This document shows, piece after piece, positions 41,617-53,900 of a DNA stretch of 64,000 bases. Source of the stretch: Plotosus lineatus. Taxonomy: Eukaryota > Chordata > Actinopteri > Siluriformes > Plotosidae. How positions within the stretch are numbered: the first letter of the stretch is position 1; each line of letters starts with the position of its first letter. Under the pieces are notes generated by a model. That model had not been told where the DNA came from. It saw only the letters and a list, made by a program, of their open reading frames with translations, and made no database searches. Position numbers and translations under genes: made by a program. The DNA is taken from positions 30,290,249 to 30,354,248 of the forward strand of contig CM045735.1 of assembly GCA_024760905.1 (NCBI GenBank). Reading direction: 5' to 3'.

Positions 41617-44600
41617 CTTGATATTTGCACAAGATTGACTTGAATAACTGCTGTCTTCTCCTTTAATGACTGATAACCTCTTGTGAGAATGGGTTTTGTA
41701 ATGTAGCACATGAATAGGTTTATACAGTAACATACATCAGAGTATCTGAATTCACTATACAGGGGTTGGGCTGTGTCGCTTTTATTTTTATTCATGATTT
41801 CAAATTAACTTCTTTCTAAGATGACAGCGAGTGCAAAACACAAAATAATCCTTTATATCATCAAAGTGCATAACTGAAATTAACAAGAACAATAACTCAC
41901 CCCATATGACCTTGCCCCCCTGTGTGACAAGACCAAGTTCACTGATGTTGACCTCGATGACAGTTCCCTTGGTGATGACCCCAAGTGTGGTGTAGAGGGG
42001 AGAGGAGGGGTTCTTCTTTACACCCAGTATGGGCAGGCAGAATGTAGCCTTTAGTTCTGGATGAGTTACATGTGCCTTTTTAAACCTTAGACCCTGTCAG
42101 ACAACAGAAACAGAAAAGTAGAATGAAACAAAAACATTTTTAGCAGCAGCACAAGTATTGTATGATAACACTAAAATAATGTCAGGAACAGTTAGCATAA
42201 ATTTTTACCTACATTCAACTATATAGGTGAGGTGGATTTTGCTGCACAGTAACTATTCATTTTCGCAGCACCCATCGAGGTGCATAATGGTTTTAGCATA
42301 TAATACACAGGCACTTAAATGAAAAAACACAATAAGACAGCATTGTATGACTTATTTATCCATTCTTTCTTTTTTATATAATGATGGACACAGGCAAGCT
42401 CATGGCACAGGCAGATGCAGGGTCTCAGAGCTGTGTCACAGAGTTTTACAGAATTCTGGTGGTAATATGTAGGCAAATTATGAAAGGCAAACTAACACAA
42501 GATTTTTATAGTTTATATTTACATATTTAAACTATGACTGATAATGTGAGCTCTGCACTTATAAGAGTTAATAAAAGCGACAGAATGTTACATGAACTCA
42601 CCCAGTGTTTGTACATTCTACAGAAACACAAAAAACCGCTCTGTAAAGGTATACTCACAAATCAAAATAATAATAATAATTTAAGAAAAGGAGAAATTAC
42701 AAAAAAAAGTACAAGAAAGAGAGACAAAAATAAGATATTTATGTTTCCAAATTTTAACTGTGACATATACTGTTCAGGTAGGCTCTGCATTTTAAAATGT
42801 GCTGGTGGAGCTGAGATCCGTCTGGAAAATGTAATCTCATTCAAAGACTATACTTTATAATACAAAGACAAGTGAAAACCAGCTTTGTAAATGCGTGTTT
42901 GCACAATATTTGATTTTTTAAATATATGCTACAAGGAATTACAAGGGGGGAGGAGTAAAATTAAATTTTTGTGGTTAATTGTTTTTAACACGTGGCACGC
43001 TCAAGTTCTTTTGCCAAACTACGAGTGTCTGTCACTTTGCAGATAGTAGAACACTTACCTCTACGATTTCCTCATACTCACGTATTCATACTTTGTAACA
43101 AACATACTATGGAAAATTTTTAAATTATAACTACAAACACATCTTACCATTGGTCTGATGAAGCGTTCGTATTTTGGTGGTTTGCGTGTAAAGCCATCTC
43201 CAACAAAGCAGACTTTGGTCACCATTCTCTTCCAAGCTTTCTTTTGCCTCTTTCCAGTACGGATCACCTTCAGAACTTCCGTCTCACCCTGAGCCCGCAC
43301 TTTAGGAATAGGGACCTCCCACTTTCCCTGCAAACCCACAAAATATTGTCTTAAATATATCATAGTCTTAAAAATATTACACAATAACACTGAACCACAG
43401 ACAAAGAAAAAAAAAAAAACAGTATAAATTCTAACAATTTTTCACCGTCATGTATTTATCAGTTTTGATTAAAAAAATTCTCGTGTCAGTGGCTCTCTAT
43501 ACACCAGCACTCCAAAGCGTACAGAGATCTTCATCTCTTTATAATGCTGCCCTGCAGTAAATATTTTTCTTTGTTAGACGACAAACACAGAGTTTCTGCT
43601 TTGACTACAACTGGACAACAACAAATATTTCAGCTCTACTTAAAACAAAACACTCACTTATTAATACACTTTCACTCTAATTAAACAAACTGACTGGGTC
43701 ACATTCTAATATTCAGACAGAAATTTGTACAACAAAATGTAAAATGAGGTGGACAGAACATACAGCTTTCTCCTTCCTCTTCTGTTTGATCATGTTAGAC
43801 AGCACTTTGGCACGTGTCTGGCCTTCTCTGTCTAGCAGATAAGCTGGCACTGCTCCCTTCGGTGTTTTGTCATCATCTTTTTGTTTGGTTCTTCTTTGTT
43901 CATGCATTTTAATTCTACACAACAAACACAATGCAAACATTATCACAAATAAACACCATACACTGACTAATAAAAAAAGATAATAATAATAATAATAATA
44001 GTGTTACAGTTTCTGATACAGCGCTGCCATTTAAAAATAACAAGGCTCAGAAAACAAGTAGCAATCATTGAAAGTTTTTGGCAGATTTATTTGTTTTGGG
44101 ACAATATTACATAAATTGATGAAAATTATTAATGAGTCTGGCGGACGCACATTGGTTTGCTACTATGCGTCCCCACGGATTTTCATACGTCAGGGACGCA
44201 AGGACGCACGCAAACGAGAACACTGCCAATGTGTTGGAAAGCCTTGTAATGAGCTGAGCTGTCACCACATTAATAAAGTCATGTTTTTTTCTGTTTCCCT
44301 GTTTTTAAACCCAAGTAAAGACACAAGCATTTAGAAAATAGAATTCAAAATACATATATTTTTTATGTTTCAACAGTTTCACTACAAACTACAACTTTCT
44401 TGCCCTGCAATATTAATTTGGCAAATATTCTCTACATAAATCATAATATATAATCTCATGATTTGTCTTTCTTCATGTGGAGGTCACTTAGACACTCTAT
44501 AGAAACGTGTAATTAAATCAATAACAAGCCATCATTTAATACAACCTGCTAAGAAAATGTACCTACAGTCAGTTAAAATAAAGACTTTAGGCCAGATTTT

Positions 44601-46416
44601 AAAAAAATCTGGCTTCTTATCAGAACTTTTTGAAAACCTAAAACGAGGCACGCATTTTATTTATTTACAATTTACGTTTTAGTTCGGTTTCGGACTGTGA
44701 AAGACCGGACGTCAGGATAACCCGTGCTTTGTCTTAAGCACAAGCAAGTGAACTACTTTCAATGGAGCACCTCACATATTGTAAGCGTTGATTGGCTGTT
44801 TTAAGCTTCATGTAAAGTGAATCGGCTCAGCTTCATGTAAAGCGACCATCGGAACCATTTACAAGCAGAAAGATTGCATCATAAAGAATGTTAAAGGTTA
44901 TATTTGACACTGTAGTTGATATTTGATGAGTGAATTTGATTAAAATGTATCTATTTGAAATTATTTTACTTTAATTTAATTTATTTGAAATTAATGTTGA
45001 TATTATTTGATATATTTGATATTATTTTACAATGTTATGTTTATAATAATTGATTTAGGGGTGTTTTATGAGATACTGTAATGGTATTTATGGATGTATA
45101 GTACAGTATGAACGTCATACGTCACTTGAACATACAGTAACAACTTGGGTTTTTTTTCCACCTTACGTTCAGCCATCCGGAGCCTAACTAAAACGTAAGT
45201 TGAGGAGCATCTCTACTGTTTTTTCTATAATTGACATCTGTTCTTGCCAAAGTATGGTGTTTCTTATTTTATGAAAAATTGGAAAAATATTCGGTCATTA
45301 TTCTCCACAGCTGAGAAAAAAAAAAGTTTTGATTTATCCAACATTTCTTCACGCATGTACACTCACGTTTTCTTCATCTGGATCTTCTCAGCATGCCTTT
45401 GTTTGTGGTACAGTTTGGCTTTTAGACCAATAAGCTTTTTGGCTTTGTGCGAGCGCTCATGCGCCTCACGGCTCTCCTTCTTCCTCTTCCTTTCATGGTG
45501 GTCAAGCCGGTAACCGTGGCGTTTACGGTGCAGTTCAATGTGCTCGTTCTGAGGCTGTGGAAAACATCACATTTTAAAAGTCAGATGCATGCAAGAAAGG
45601 CTCCATATAATCTTGTGAGAGGTATACACCAAATGAATTTGGGATGCTCTAGATAAAAGATGATCAACATGAAAGAAATGTGGAGATATCCTTGGTCATT
45701 GTCAAAGCAGCACTCAAACATTAAACTGTATGAGAAGTTCAAGAAAAAGACTGGAAAAGATGTGCGCACCATGGATTTTCAATTTCATTTTCGGGGGTAG
45801 AAAAAAGTGAAGAATGACATGAAGTGAAGTAAAGAAATGTACACCGACAGTTATTGTACTTTAAATGGGCAATTTGTATGAAAATCTGAGTTTTTCTGTG
45901 ACAAAATGAAAACTTATCTTTCCTATATTTAGACTTTTTGGAATCCAGTTTGCCCACTATAAGCTTGCTTCTTTGTGTACATACATGATACACACATTTT
46001 GACACCTGCACAGACAGATTGACTTGGATCTATCCTATTTGTGAATGGTCAAGGTACCAACCAGTTGTGGTGAATATATGGCTAAAATTTAATATAGCAG
46101 ACGATGCCCACTTGGTGCGGAAGTAAACTGCTGTATACACAAATTTTAATTAAGGGATGTCTCAGACAGACTGCAAATAACCCGTTTTTTTTCCTGGTAG
46201 TTATTAAAACTGTTCATTAACTGAATCAACATCAACTGATATGAAACAAATTTATAGTGATTACTGTGCTTACATGCCTACATACATAAAGTCAATCAGA
46301 AATGGTTCCATACTGTTAAATTAAGGCACTAAAATAAGTGTCATTACTAGTTATTACAGCACAACAGTCAACTGGTATAAATATCTGTGGCTACACTTAA
46401 ATGTGTAAGAACACAA

Positions 46417-46456
<40 letters not shown>

Positions 46457-46642
46457 TTGTATTATATATACATAGACACGTGTGTGTATGTGTGTAATCA
46501 TCAAAATAGATGTACAAATGTACGCTAACTCATGTTAGCACACAACTACCACATGAGCATGCTAACCATAATTAGCCAACAAATTAGCTTTAGTTCTTCT
46601 TAAAATTCTTGACATATAAGACAACATAAACCTTCTTACCAT
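40216..46642 (-). CDS. nsa2: Ribosome biogenesis protein NSA2
   Basis: The exons on the minus strand are 46642-46640, 45554-45367, 43914-43764, 43327-43148, 42093-41901 and 40283-40216. All are GT-AG, phases fit, and the sum is exactly 260 residues, the length of human NSA2. The first coding exon holds only the ATG; exon 2 starts [12 protein letters not shown]. Visible blocks are a basic helical N-terminus ([20 protein letters not shown]), [60 protein letters not shown] and a C-terminal eS8-like beta domain ([20 protein letters not shown]) ending NAVLLV. NSA2 is a conserved nucleolar factor needed for 27S pre-rRNA processing in pre-60S particles. It is divergent from SPOUT1, with start codons about 395 bp apart. 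No defects seen. Confidence 0.97.
40604..40665 (+). mobile_element. Tigger-like inverted-repeat end fragment
   Basis: TACAGTGATCC occurs twice, and CAGTGATCCCTCGCTACTTT then resembles the terminus of Tigger/pogo elements. It is followed by an A-rich run (40680-40720). Fragment only, in NSA2 intron 5. Confidence 0.4.
41561..41613 (+). repeat. (TA)n microsatellite
   Basis: About 26 TA units in NSA2 intron 5. Confidence 0.95.
44690..45218 (+). mobile_element. Tigger-like MITE (family M), copy 1
   Basis: It shares long stretches with 55690-56042: GCACCTCACATATTGTAAG, GGCTGTTTTAAGCTTCATG, GGGTGTTTTATGAGATACTG and a right end GTAAGTTGAGGAGCATCTC. The right end read inward, CAGTAGAGATGCTCC, is a Tigger-type terminus. 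Non-coding. In NSA2 intron 2. The left edge is uncertain. Confidence 0.65.
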
Positions 46643-47036
46643 GTTGCTTGTAGTTTTGTATGTATTTAAAAAGAAGTACAAATATTATGTGGACAGATTC
46701 CTGTGGTTAAACGGTTGGTATTTCAATCTTGTTCGAGCTGTTTGGGGTTTTGGTGTTATTTTTCCCAGAGCTCGTGTTTGAAGGAAAGTGTCACCTCTAA
46801 AACCGTCCGTGTATGACATGCCCTCTGCAAACTGGACCCAGTCTGACATTACTTTATCTTAAAGGTTCACTCCTGAACAAATTTTTAAAATATTTGAGTT
46901 CATATTTCATTTCAGATTTAACCATTAATTTAGTTGTGTATTATTTTTGTTTTCTGAATCAGTTTTCTCTACGGAACTAAATATATTACATGATTGTTCC
47001 TTACCGAAACACTTGGAAAAGACACAGCTGTGCAGC
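46643..47036. promoter_or_regulatory. Shared divergent promoter region of NSA2 and SPOUT1
   Basis: Only 394 bp separate the two start codons, and they include both 5' UTRs. The region is AT-rich with no TATA box in a convincing position and few CpG. Shared regulation is an inference from the head-to-head layout. Confidence 0.6.
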
Positions 47037-50000
47037 ATGGACGGTTCAGCGTTAAAGAAAAATAAACCTTTTTCTGGAGAGGTTTGTGCGCGGTTTCTTT
47101 TCATGTGCAGTGACAGTAGGTTCAGTGATTGCTCAGTTTGAGTCACGCTTTATTGTTCTTGTCCATTTCGGACATGATGTTGATGTTTAAATACGTTTAG
47201 AGAAAGCAGCATGAGGAGGACTGAAACCAAAATAATTCTGTCGTACCTCAGTAGTAAAATTGATTGTACGTACATGAAACGTTGATCTTCACATCCTTTA
47301 AAGTTAGTGTTATCAAGAAAATCTTTAGAAATGTGTTGCTTTATCTTTCTTTATCTAGGATCACTGTTTATGCAACAGGTTCCTGGACCTGGAATACTTC
47401 TTGAATATCAAATATGAAGCTTAGTACAGTTGTGTCAGGTGTTTTGGAAATACCAGAATCAGCTAGATTTGGGGTATTTTATTACCAGGTTTAAAAATCT
47501 CTAATTCAGATTATGAAATAAGTCAAGGTATATATTATGTTGTTCAATAGGACATAACCTAGTGTCTGTTAAGCCGTATGTGGCCCTCAGTATGACCCCT
47601 AGGAATTCAATATTTATCTACAGATAACAATTTTATGTAGGCAGGGCAAAAGTCATGATCATGCCTCATGATGTGTTGTTGTTGTTGTTGTTGTTTTGTT
47701 TTGTTTTGTGTGTGTATGAAAGTAAATATTCTTTGTCCTTTAATGTCAGCTTGAAGGAAGAGTCAACTGGAGAAAACGGAAAGCAGAAAGTAAGCTTCTT
47801 TTTGGTGCATATCATTATTTTGCTTATTACCTGACAAGAGTGAAACTATTTGGCTTGATCAAGATTTATTTGTAATTTGGACAATTGTGAAAGTCATGAT
47901 GTGTCAAAAAGGTAGCAAAAAAACGACCAGTTATCCTAGTCATACAGGCTTGTGCTTCTCATTGTAGAGGATTATATGTAGTCTATTTTATGCACAGAGA
48001 AAGAACAGAAGAGGAGATGGAAAGAGGCCAAGCTAATAAAGCAACTGGAGAAACAAAAAAATTTAAAAGAGGAAGAGGCAAAGCAGCAGCACTCTCAGGA
48101 GGAAGATGAAGCGAAGATGCCTAAAGGTGTTCTGAAATTTCTTGGTAAAAATTATGTGAATTATATAGGACAGCACAGTGGTGTGGTTAGCATGTCCACC
48201 TTCCAGCAAGAGGGTCTTGTGTTCAAGTTCCGGGTTTGGTAGGAGGCATTTCTGTGCCAGTATGCATGTTGTCATGCTTGCTTTGTTTTCTCGGGTTTCC
48301 TCTCCAAGTCTAAACGGGGCAGTGGTGGTCTAGTGGTATAGGGCGCTGGATCGCTGAGCCAAAGGTTGGGGGTTCGAGTCCCACTCTCCACAAGGTTGTC
48401 ACTGTCCCCCCCAGTGCAGCTAACTGGGTTATCAAAGGCGGGCCATGTCTGTCACTGTCTATGGTGAGCGGTTCATGGTGAGAGGCATGTAAAAGAACCA
48501 TTGCTGACTTTCGACAAGAGTAGGCTGCAAAGTCGTCAGCGTGTTTCTGTCCCTTGCTAAAAGGGTTGTGACAGGAAGGGCATCCGACGTAAAAACCTCT
48601 GCCAAATCAAACGTGCGAATCAGATGATTCGCTGTGGCGACTCCTGAGTAAAAGGGAAAAAGCCGAAAGGAAGACAGACAGCCTCTCCAAGTCTAAACAT
48701 GTGATTATTATGCGAATTGGATGTTATGAGTATGAATGGTTGTGTGTGCTGGGTCTGCAATGGCTATTTCTGAAATAGGCTCCTGTCTCCCTGGGACCCT
48801 AGTAGTAGTCAGCAGTTCAGAAAATTAATGGATATGCAACATGGTTATTTCTCAGGATTTCAGTTGAAGAGATTTGGTTACTGTGTCTGACTTGTTTTCA
48901 GGTCGTTTGTACACAGTAAGTGTTGCCCTGCCAGGTTCAGTGCTGGATAATGCACAATCACCTGAACTCCGCACTTACCTGGCTGGACAGATTGCTCGTG
49001 CCTGTGGGGTTTTCTGCGTGGACGAGGTGGTCGTGTTTGATGAGCAAGAAGAGGGCAACAAGTGAGTTTATAGCATGAAAGACAGTACCTGTTCTGTATT
49101 GCTACTTTCTCCGAGTGATTACCTTTCTTAATATATAACAATTATTTAGTTTAAAGAAAACTAATACATACATTACATGATGTTGATTATTCCAAATACT
49201 GTATGTTATTCTAAAAAATTGCTGTTTGCAAATGCACATCAATATTTCTTGGCGGGGAAAATACAATTTAATAAAACATGTTAGTTTTTAAGTCGTGATG
49301 AAATAAAACAAATCCTTGAAATTACAGTTACATCTTTTGACTTGCAGACAATTTTTCTTGTTTTATGTTGTTGGATTTTAGGGGAACTGTGGAGGGAGAG
49401 TTCAAAGGAGTTGGGAAGAAAGGACAACCATGTGTACAGTTGGCCAGGATCCTGCAATATCTTGAGTGTCCACAGTGAGCGCTGTTTCCCTACAGTATCA
49501 CTTAATGCATTCACATGGATATGGTTTTAAGATAAAATGAGATAAGATACAGCTGTATTAATCTCACAATGGAGAAATTTACTGTTCCAGGCTCTTGAAG
49601 TACCGTCAGTAGGGGGTGCAAAATAGCTCAGAAAGGTGTAACATCATTGAGTCATAATTAGAACAGAACAATAAAATATAAAAATAACAAAAAACCTATA
49701 TATAAAATATATAAAGCATACTTTTTTTTTAATTAGATTTTTCTTGTGCTTCCACATATAAAATGCACTGAAACAAAATGTGGCTTGCTCACTATTGTAT
49801 GCATTTTTTTTTAAACCAGTAGACTCCTGGGGAAGTGATGGTCTAGTGGATAGGGTGCATGCAGGATCGCTGATCCTAAGGTTGGGGGTTCGAGTCCCCA
49901 CAGGGTTGTCACTGTCCCCCCCAGTGCAGCTAACTGGGTTATCAAAGGCGGGCCATGTCTCTCACTGTCTATGGTGAGAGGCATGTAAAAGAACCATTGC

Positions 50001-50968
50001 TGACTTTCGTAAAGAGTAGGCTGCAAAGCCGTCAGCGTGTTTCTGTCTCTTGCTAAAGGGTTGTGACAGGAAGGGCATCCAACATAAAAACCCATGCCAA
50101 ATCAAATGTGCGAATCAGATGATTCGCTGTGGCTACTCTTGAGAATGGGGGAAAAAGCCAAAAAGAAAAGAAGAGACTCCTAAAATCTAGGTGAAACAGA
50201 TTCTGTTCGTTTCACAGTGCTGGTACGGTTCGCAGCATGCAGAGATGACCTGCCCATGTATTGATTAGAATATGTGAACATTTACTATTAAAAAAAATCT
50301 TATTCTAGCTTGCCTTTCTTTGTCTGACCTTTAGAGAGATGAACAGATCACATTACATGGCAGTTATGGAACTATTTGCTCGTGTGCTCCGAGTACTTGT
50401 GAATGTTAATTAAAAAACGTAAAATAAAAAAAGTTTTTGTTTAGTTTTTCCTTTTAATGTTCCCATGTAGTAGATACGAAAAGCATAATTCACCTCGTTC
50501 TCAGTGGATATTGCTTAATTGAATATGAAACAATTCAGCAACGATTCATCTTCCTGAGTGCAGTGTTATTAGTGGAATGTTGTGACATAAACAGGACTGA
50601 AATGTTCTTCTAAAACCGAGTTTATTTACTTTCTGCACTTGAATTTTCATTCTGATTCTTAATAAATGTTTTCGTCATTATGTGTAGGTATTTAAGGAAG
50701 ACATTCTTTCCTAAACATCATGACCTGCAATTTGCTGGTAGGTGCTGCACTGCCTTCCCCCCCCAACATGCTAAAGATCATGATTGTATGTTACTGTGTG
50801 TTAAAGCCGTGTGTTTTTGTTTCAGGACTGTTGAATCCTCTGGACAGCCCACATCACATGCGTATTGATGAAGGAGCAGAATTCCGAGAAGGTGTTGTTA
50901 TGGATCGACCGTGTAAAGCAGGAAAAGGGTCTTTTGTTAACTGCGGGATGAGAAAGGTGTGTGTGTCT

Positions 50969-50999
<31 letters not shown>

Positions 51000-53900
51000 T
51001 GTTGGTGTGATAAATACAGATAATTGACACCTTAATCTCATTTTTATAGAGTAGTATCAGTGCGAAACATTTTACTGTGCAGAAGATCACCTCATTGTAT
51101 TCCTGTTTTTAGGAAGTACAGATAGATAAACAACTTCAGCCTGGACTGAGGGTGACTGTACGACTTATTAAAAACCAAAACACAGGTAAAAGTGCCTAAT
51201 ATGCGCGCGCACGCACGCACACACACACACCGGAACACATGTAGGTTATTATCTAACTATTACTACGTACAAATACAATATTATTAGGTCATTTTGAATT
51301 TGATGGCAGCTTTTTGTCTCAGAATGTTGGAACAGGGCAACAAAAAACTGGAAAAATAAGTGTTAATAAGACGAAACAGCTGGAGGAATATTTTGCAACC
51401 AATCTGGTGGTCAGTACCATGACTGAGTATAAAAAGAAAATGTGGGGAGAGGATCACGAATCTACAAAAACTGGTTCATACAATTTTATAATAATGTTCC
51501 TCAGTGTAAAACTATATCATCATAGTAGAGTACATGATCTCATCAAAAGAGATTATTGTGGTGCTGCTAATCACATTCAAAATGAGCTAATATTTTTCAG
51601 AAAATTGTAAAATGCTCCAGTTGCAACATTTTAATGTTCTCAATGTTCTAAAGTGAATAAAATATAGGCTTTATTGCTTTTGCATCCCACCTTTTCCGGA
51701 TTTGAGTTACATTTCCAAAATGTCTGAGAGTAGCACTGGAATGTTTGTTAATTGTCTGCTGTGTGTCTGGACTTTGTGTGTGTTTGGCCTGCAGAGAGCA
51801 GGGTGAATAAAGGAGTTGTCGTGGCTCCTCATGTTCCCAGGACAGAAGGTGGGCTATACTGGGGCTATAGTGTACGGCTTGCGTCATGCCTCAGTGAGTA
51901 GTACTTATTTTTTTTAAGCATGAAGGGAGACCATATGAAAATCAATTAACATTTGAGGTTCTCTTAGCATCTGTTTCTCAAAGTATTTACAGCTACAGTA
52001 CATGCTATTTCCAGTTTATTTATTTCCAGTTTACTATAACTTTGTGTACATCACAGGTGTCAAAACTCAAGGCATGCAGACCAAATCTGGCCCACCAACT
52101 CATTTTATGTGGCCAATGAGAACTTCTAAAGCCGAGGAAATTATCATACATTCTTTGCATTGACCATTACCCTGAAACGTAATTCATCAGCCATCCACTA
52201 GGTGGCAGAAAACTATTTCAAATATACAGCTACTCGCTCATAAAAGATGGCAAACTAATAAACTGCTGTATAGTGTTGTCAGAAAAGTAATAATTTTCCC
52301 ATGCAGATTTAATCTCAATCTCTTTTTGAAATACAGGAGAGGTTCAGTGATTATTTGGCCATTGATAACCATTAAATTTTGTAATTTATCCCTCAGTGAA
52401 ACTGAGTTTGACAGCATTGATGTGCAATGCTTGAAAATATTAATAGTTCCCATGTTTTTCTAATATCATTAACACCACCAAACAGCAGGGGCAGTGGTGG
52501 TCTAGTGGTATAGGGCGCTGGATCGCTGATCCAAAGGTTGGGGGTTTGATTCCCACTCTCCACAAGGTTGTCACTGTCCTCCCCAGTGCAGCTAACTGGG
52601 TTATCAAAGGCCGGCCATGTCTCTCACTGTCTATGGTGTGAGGCATGTAAAAGAACCATTGCTGGCTTTCGACAAGAGTAGGCTGCAAAGCCGTCGGCGT
52701 GTTTCCGCCCTGCGATGGCCTGGCGAGCTGTCCAGGGTGTACTCTGCCCTCGCCCGAAGTTGGCTGGGATGGGCACCATCCTCCCCGTGACCCTAATTAG
52801 GATTAAGCGGTTACAGAAAATGAACTGAACCACCAAACAGCAAACAATGAACAATTCTCAATTCATTTTGTACTATTATAAATATATTTGGATGGAAAAA
52901 TCACTGGAATTACATTGTGTGTTTTTTAGGTGCTGTAATGACTGAATGTCCATTTAAAGATGGTTATGATCTGACTATAGGGACATCAGAAAAGGGCAAT
53001 AATGCTGATGATGCCACTCTTCATCCATTCAGGTGTGCGCTCATTTGATTGTGTTTTTTTGGTATGACTGCATTTTGTGTATCATTGCATTCTTATCAGC
53101 ATTTTGAGTGTGAGCAATATACATACACTGCTAGGTGTCATCATGGAAAAAAAAGAAAACAGAAACAATTCAAATAAAATACAGTATAACTCTGAAATGA
53201 TTGACAGTTACCCAAAGGTTTTGAGCCTTGCTATTACCATGAAACCCTGACCTGTCTTCTGTATTTTGTGTAAGCAATCTCTCATTTCCATTTCATTTTA
53301 CCCTTTAATGTTCTTGTTTTTTGTTCAGGTGAGTGGTGGGTGCTGGACTACTGAACCCAATGTCCGAGGTTCAAGCCCCACTATCACCCTGTTGTCACTG
53401 CTGTCCCACCAGTGCAGCTAACTGGGTTATCAAATGTATCTCACTGTCTATGGTGCTTACATTGCTGACTTTCATCAGGAGTAGGCTGCATAGCCGCCAG
53501 TGTGTTTCTGCCTGTGATGGGCTGGCGAGCTGTCCAGGGTGTATTCTGCCATCGGCCAGAGTTGGCCAAGATGTTTCCTAGCCTTTCTGTGACCCTAATT
53601 TGGAAAATGAATAAATAGAGCATGTCTTAAGGAGCTCAATAATGCAGCCATGAGGGGGAACGCAAGCCAGTGTTCACCCACACGCTGGTCCCAAGCCTGG
53701 ATAAATGCAGAGGGTTCTGTCAGGAAGGGCATCCGATGTAAAACCAATGCCACATAAAACATTCGAGTCAAAAATACAAATCCCATACCGATCGTTCGAG
53801 GCCCGGGCTAACAACGACCGCCATCAGTGCTGTTAACCAACAGGGTGCTGGTGGAAATTGGACTACTGTTGGTCGAAGGAGGGGCGAGCGGCTTGTCCGT

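Noticed and set aside
43061..43390. Single-exon gene on the minus strand
   Set aside because: It is NSA2 exon 4 with intron read-through on both sides.
48330..48390. Possible tRNA genes at SINE heads (also 8742, 49840, 52495, 31310)
   Set aside because: A- and B-box-like words are present, but the cloverleaf is degenerate and each continues into SINE body and tail.
51314..51610. 98-codon plus-strand ORF in SPOUT1 intron 8
   Set aside because: Open by chance in AT-rich intron. The flanking exons 8 and 9 join in phase without it, and no family is recognisable.
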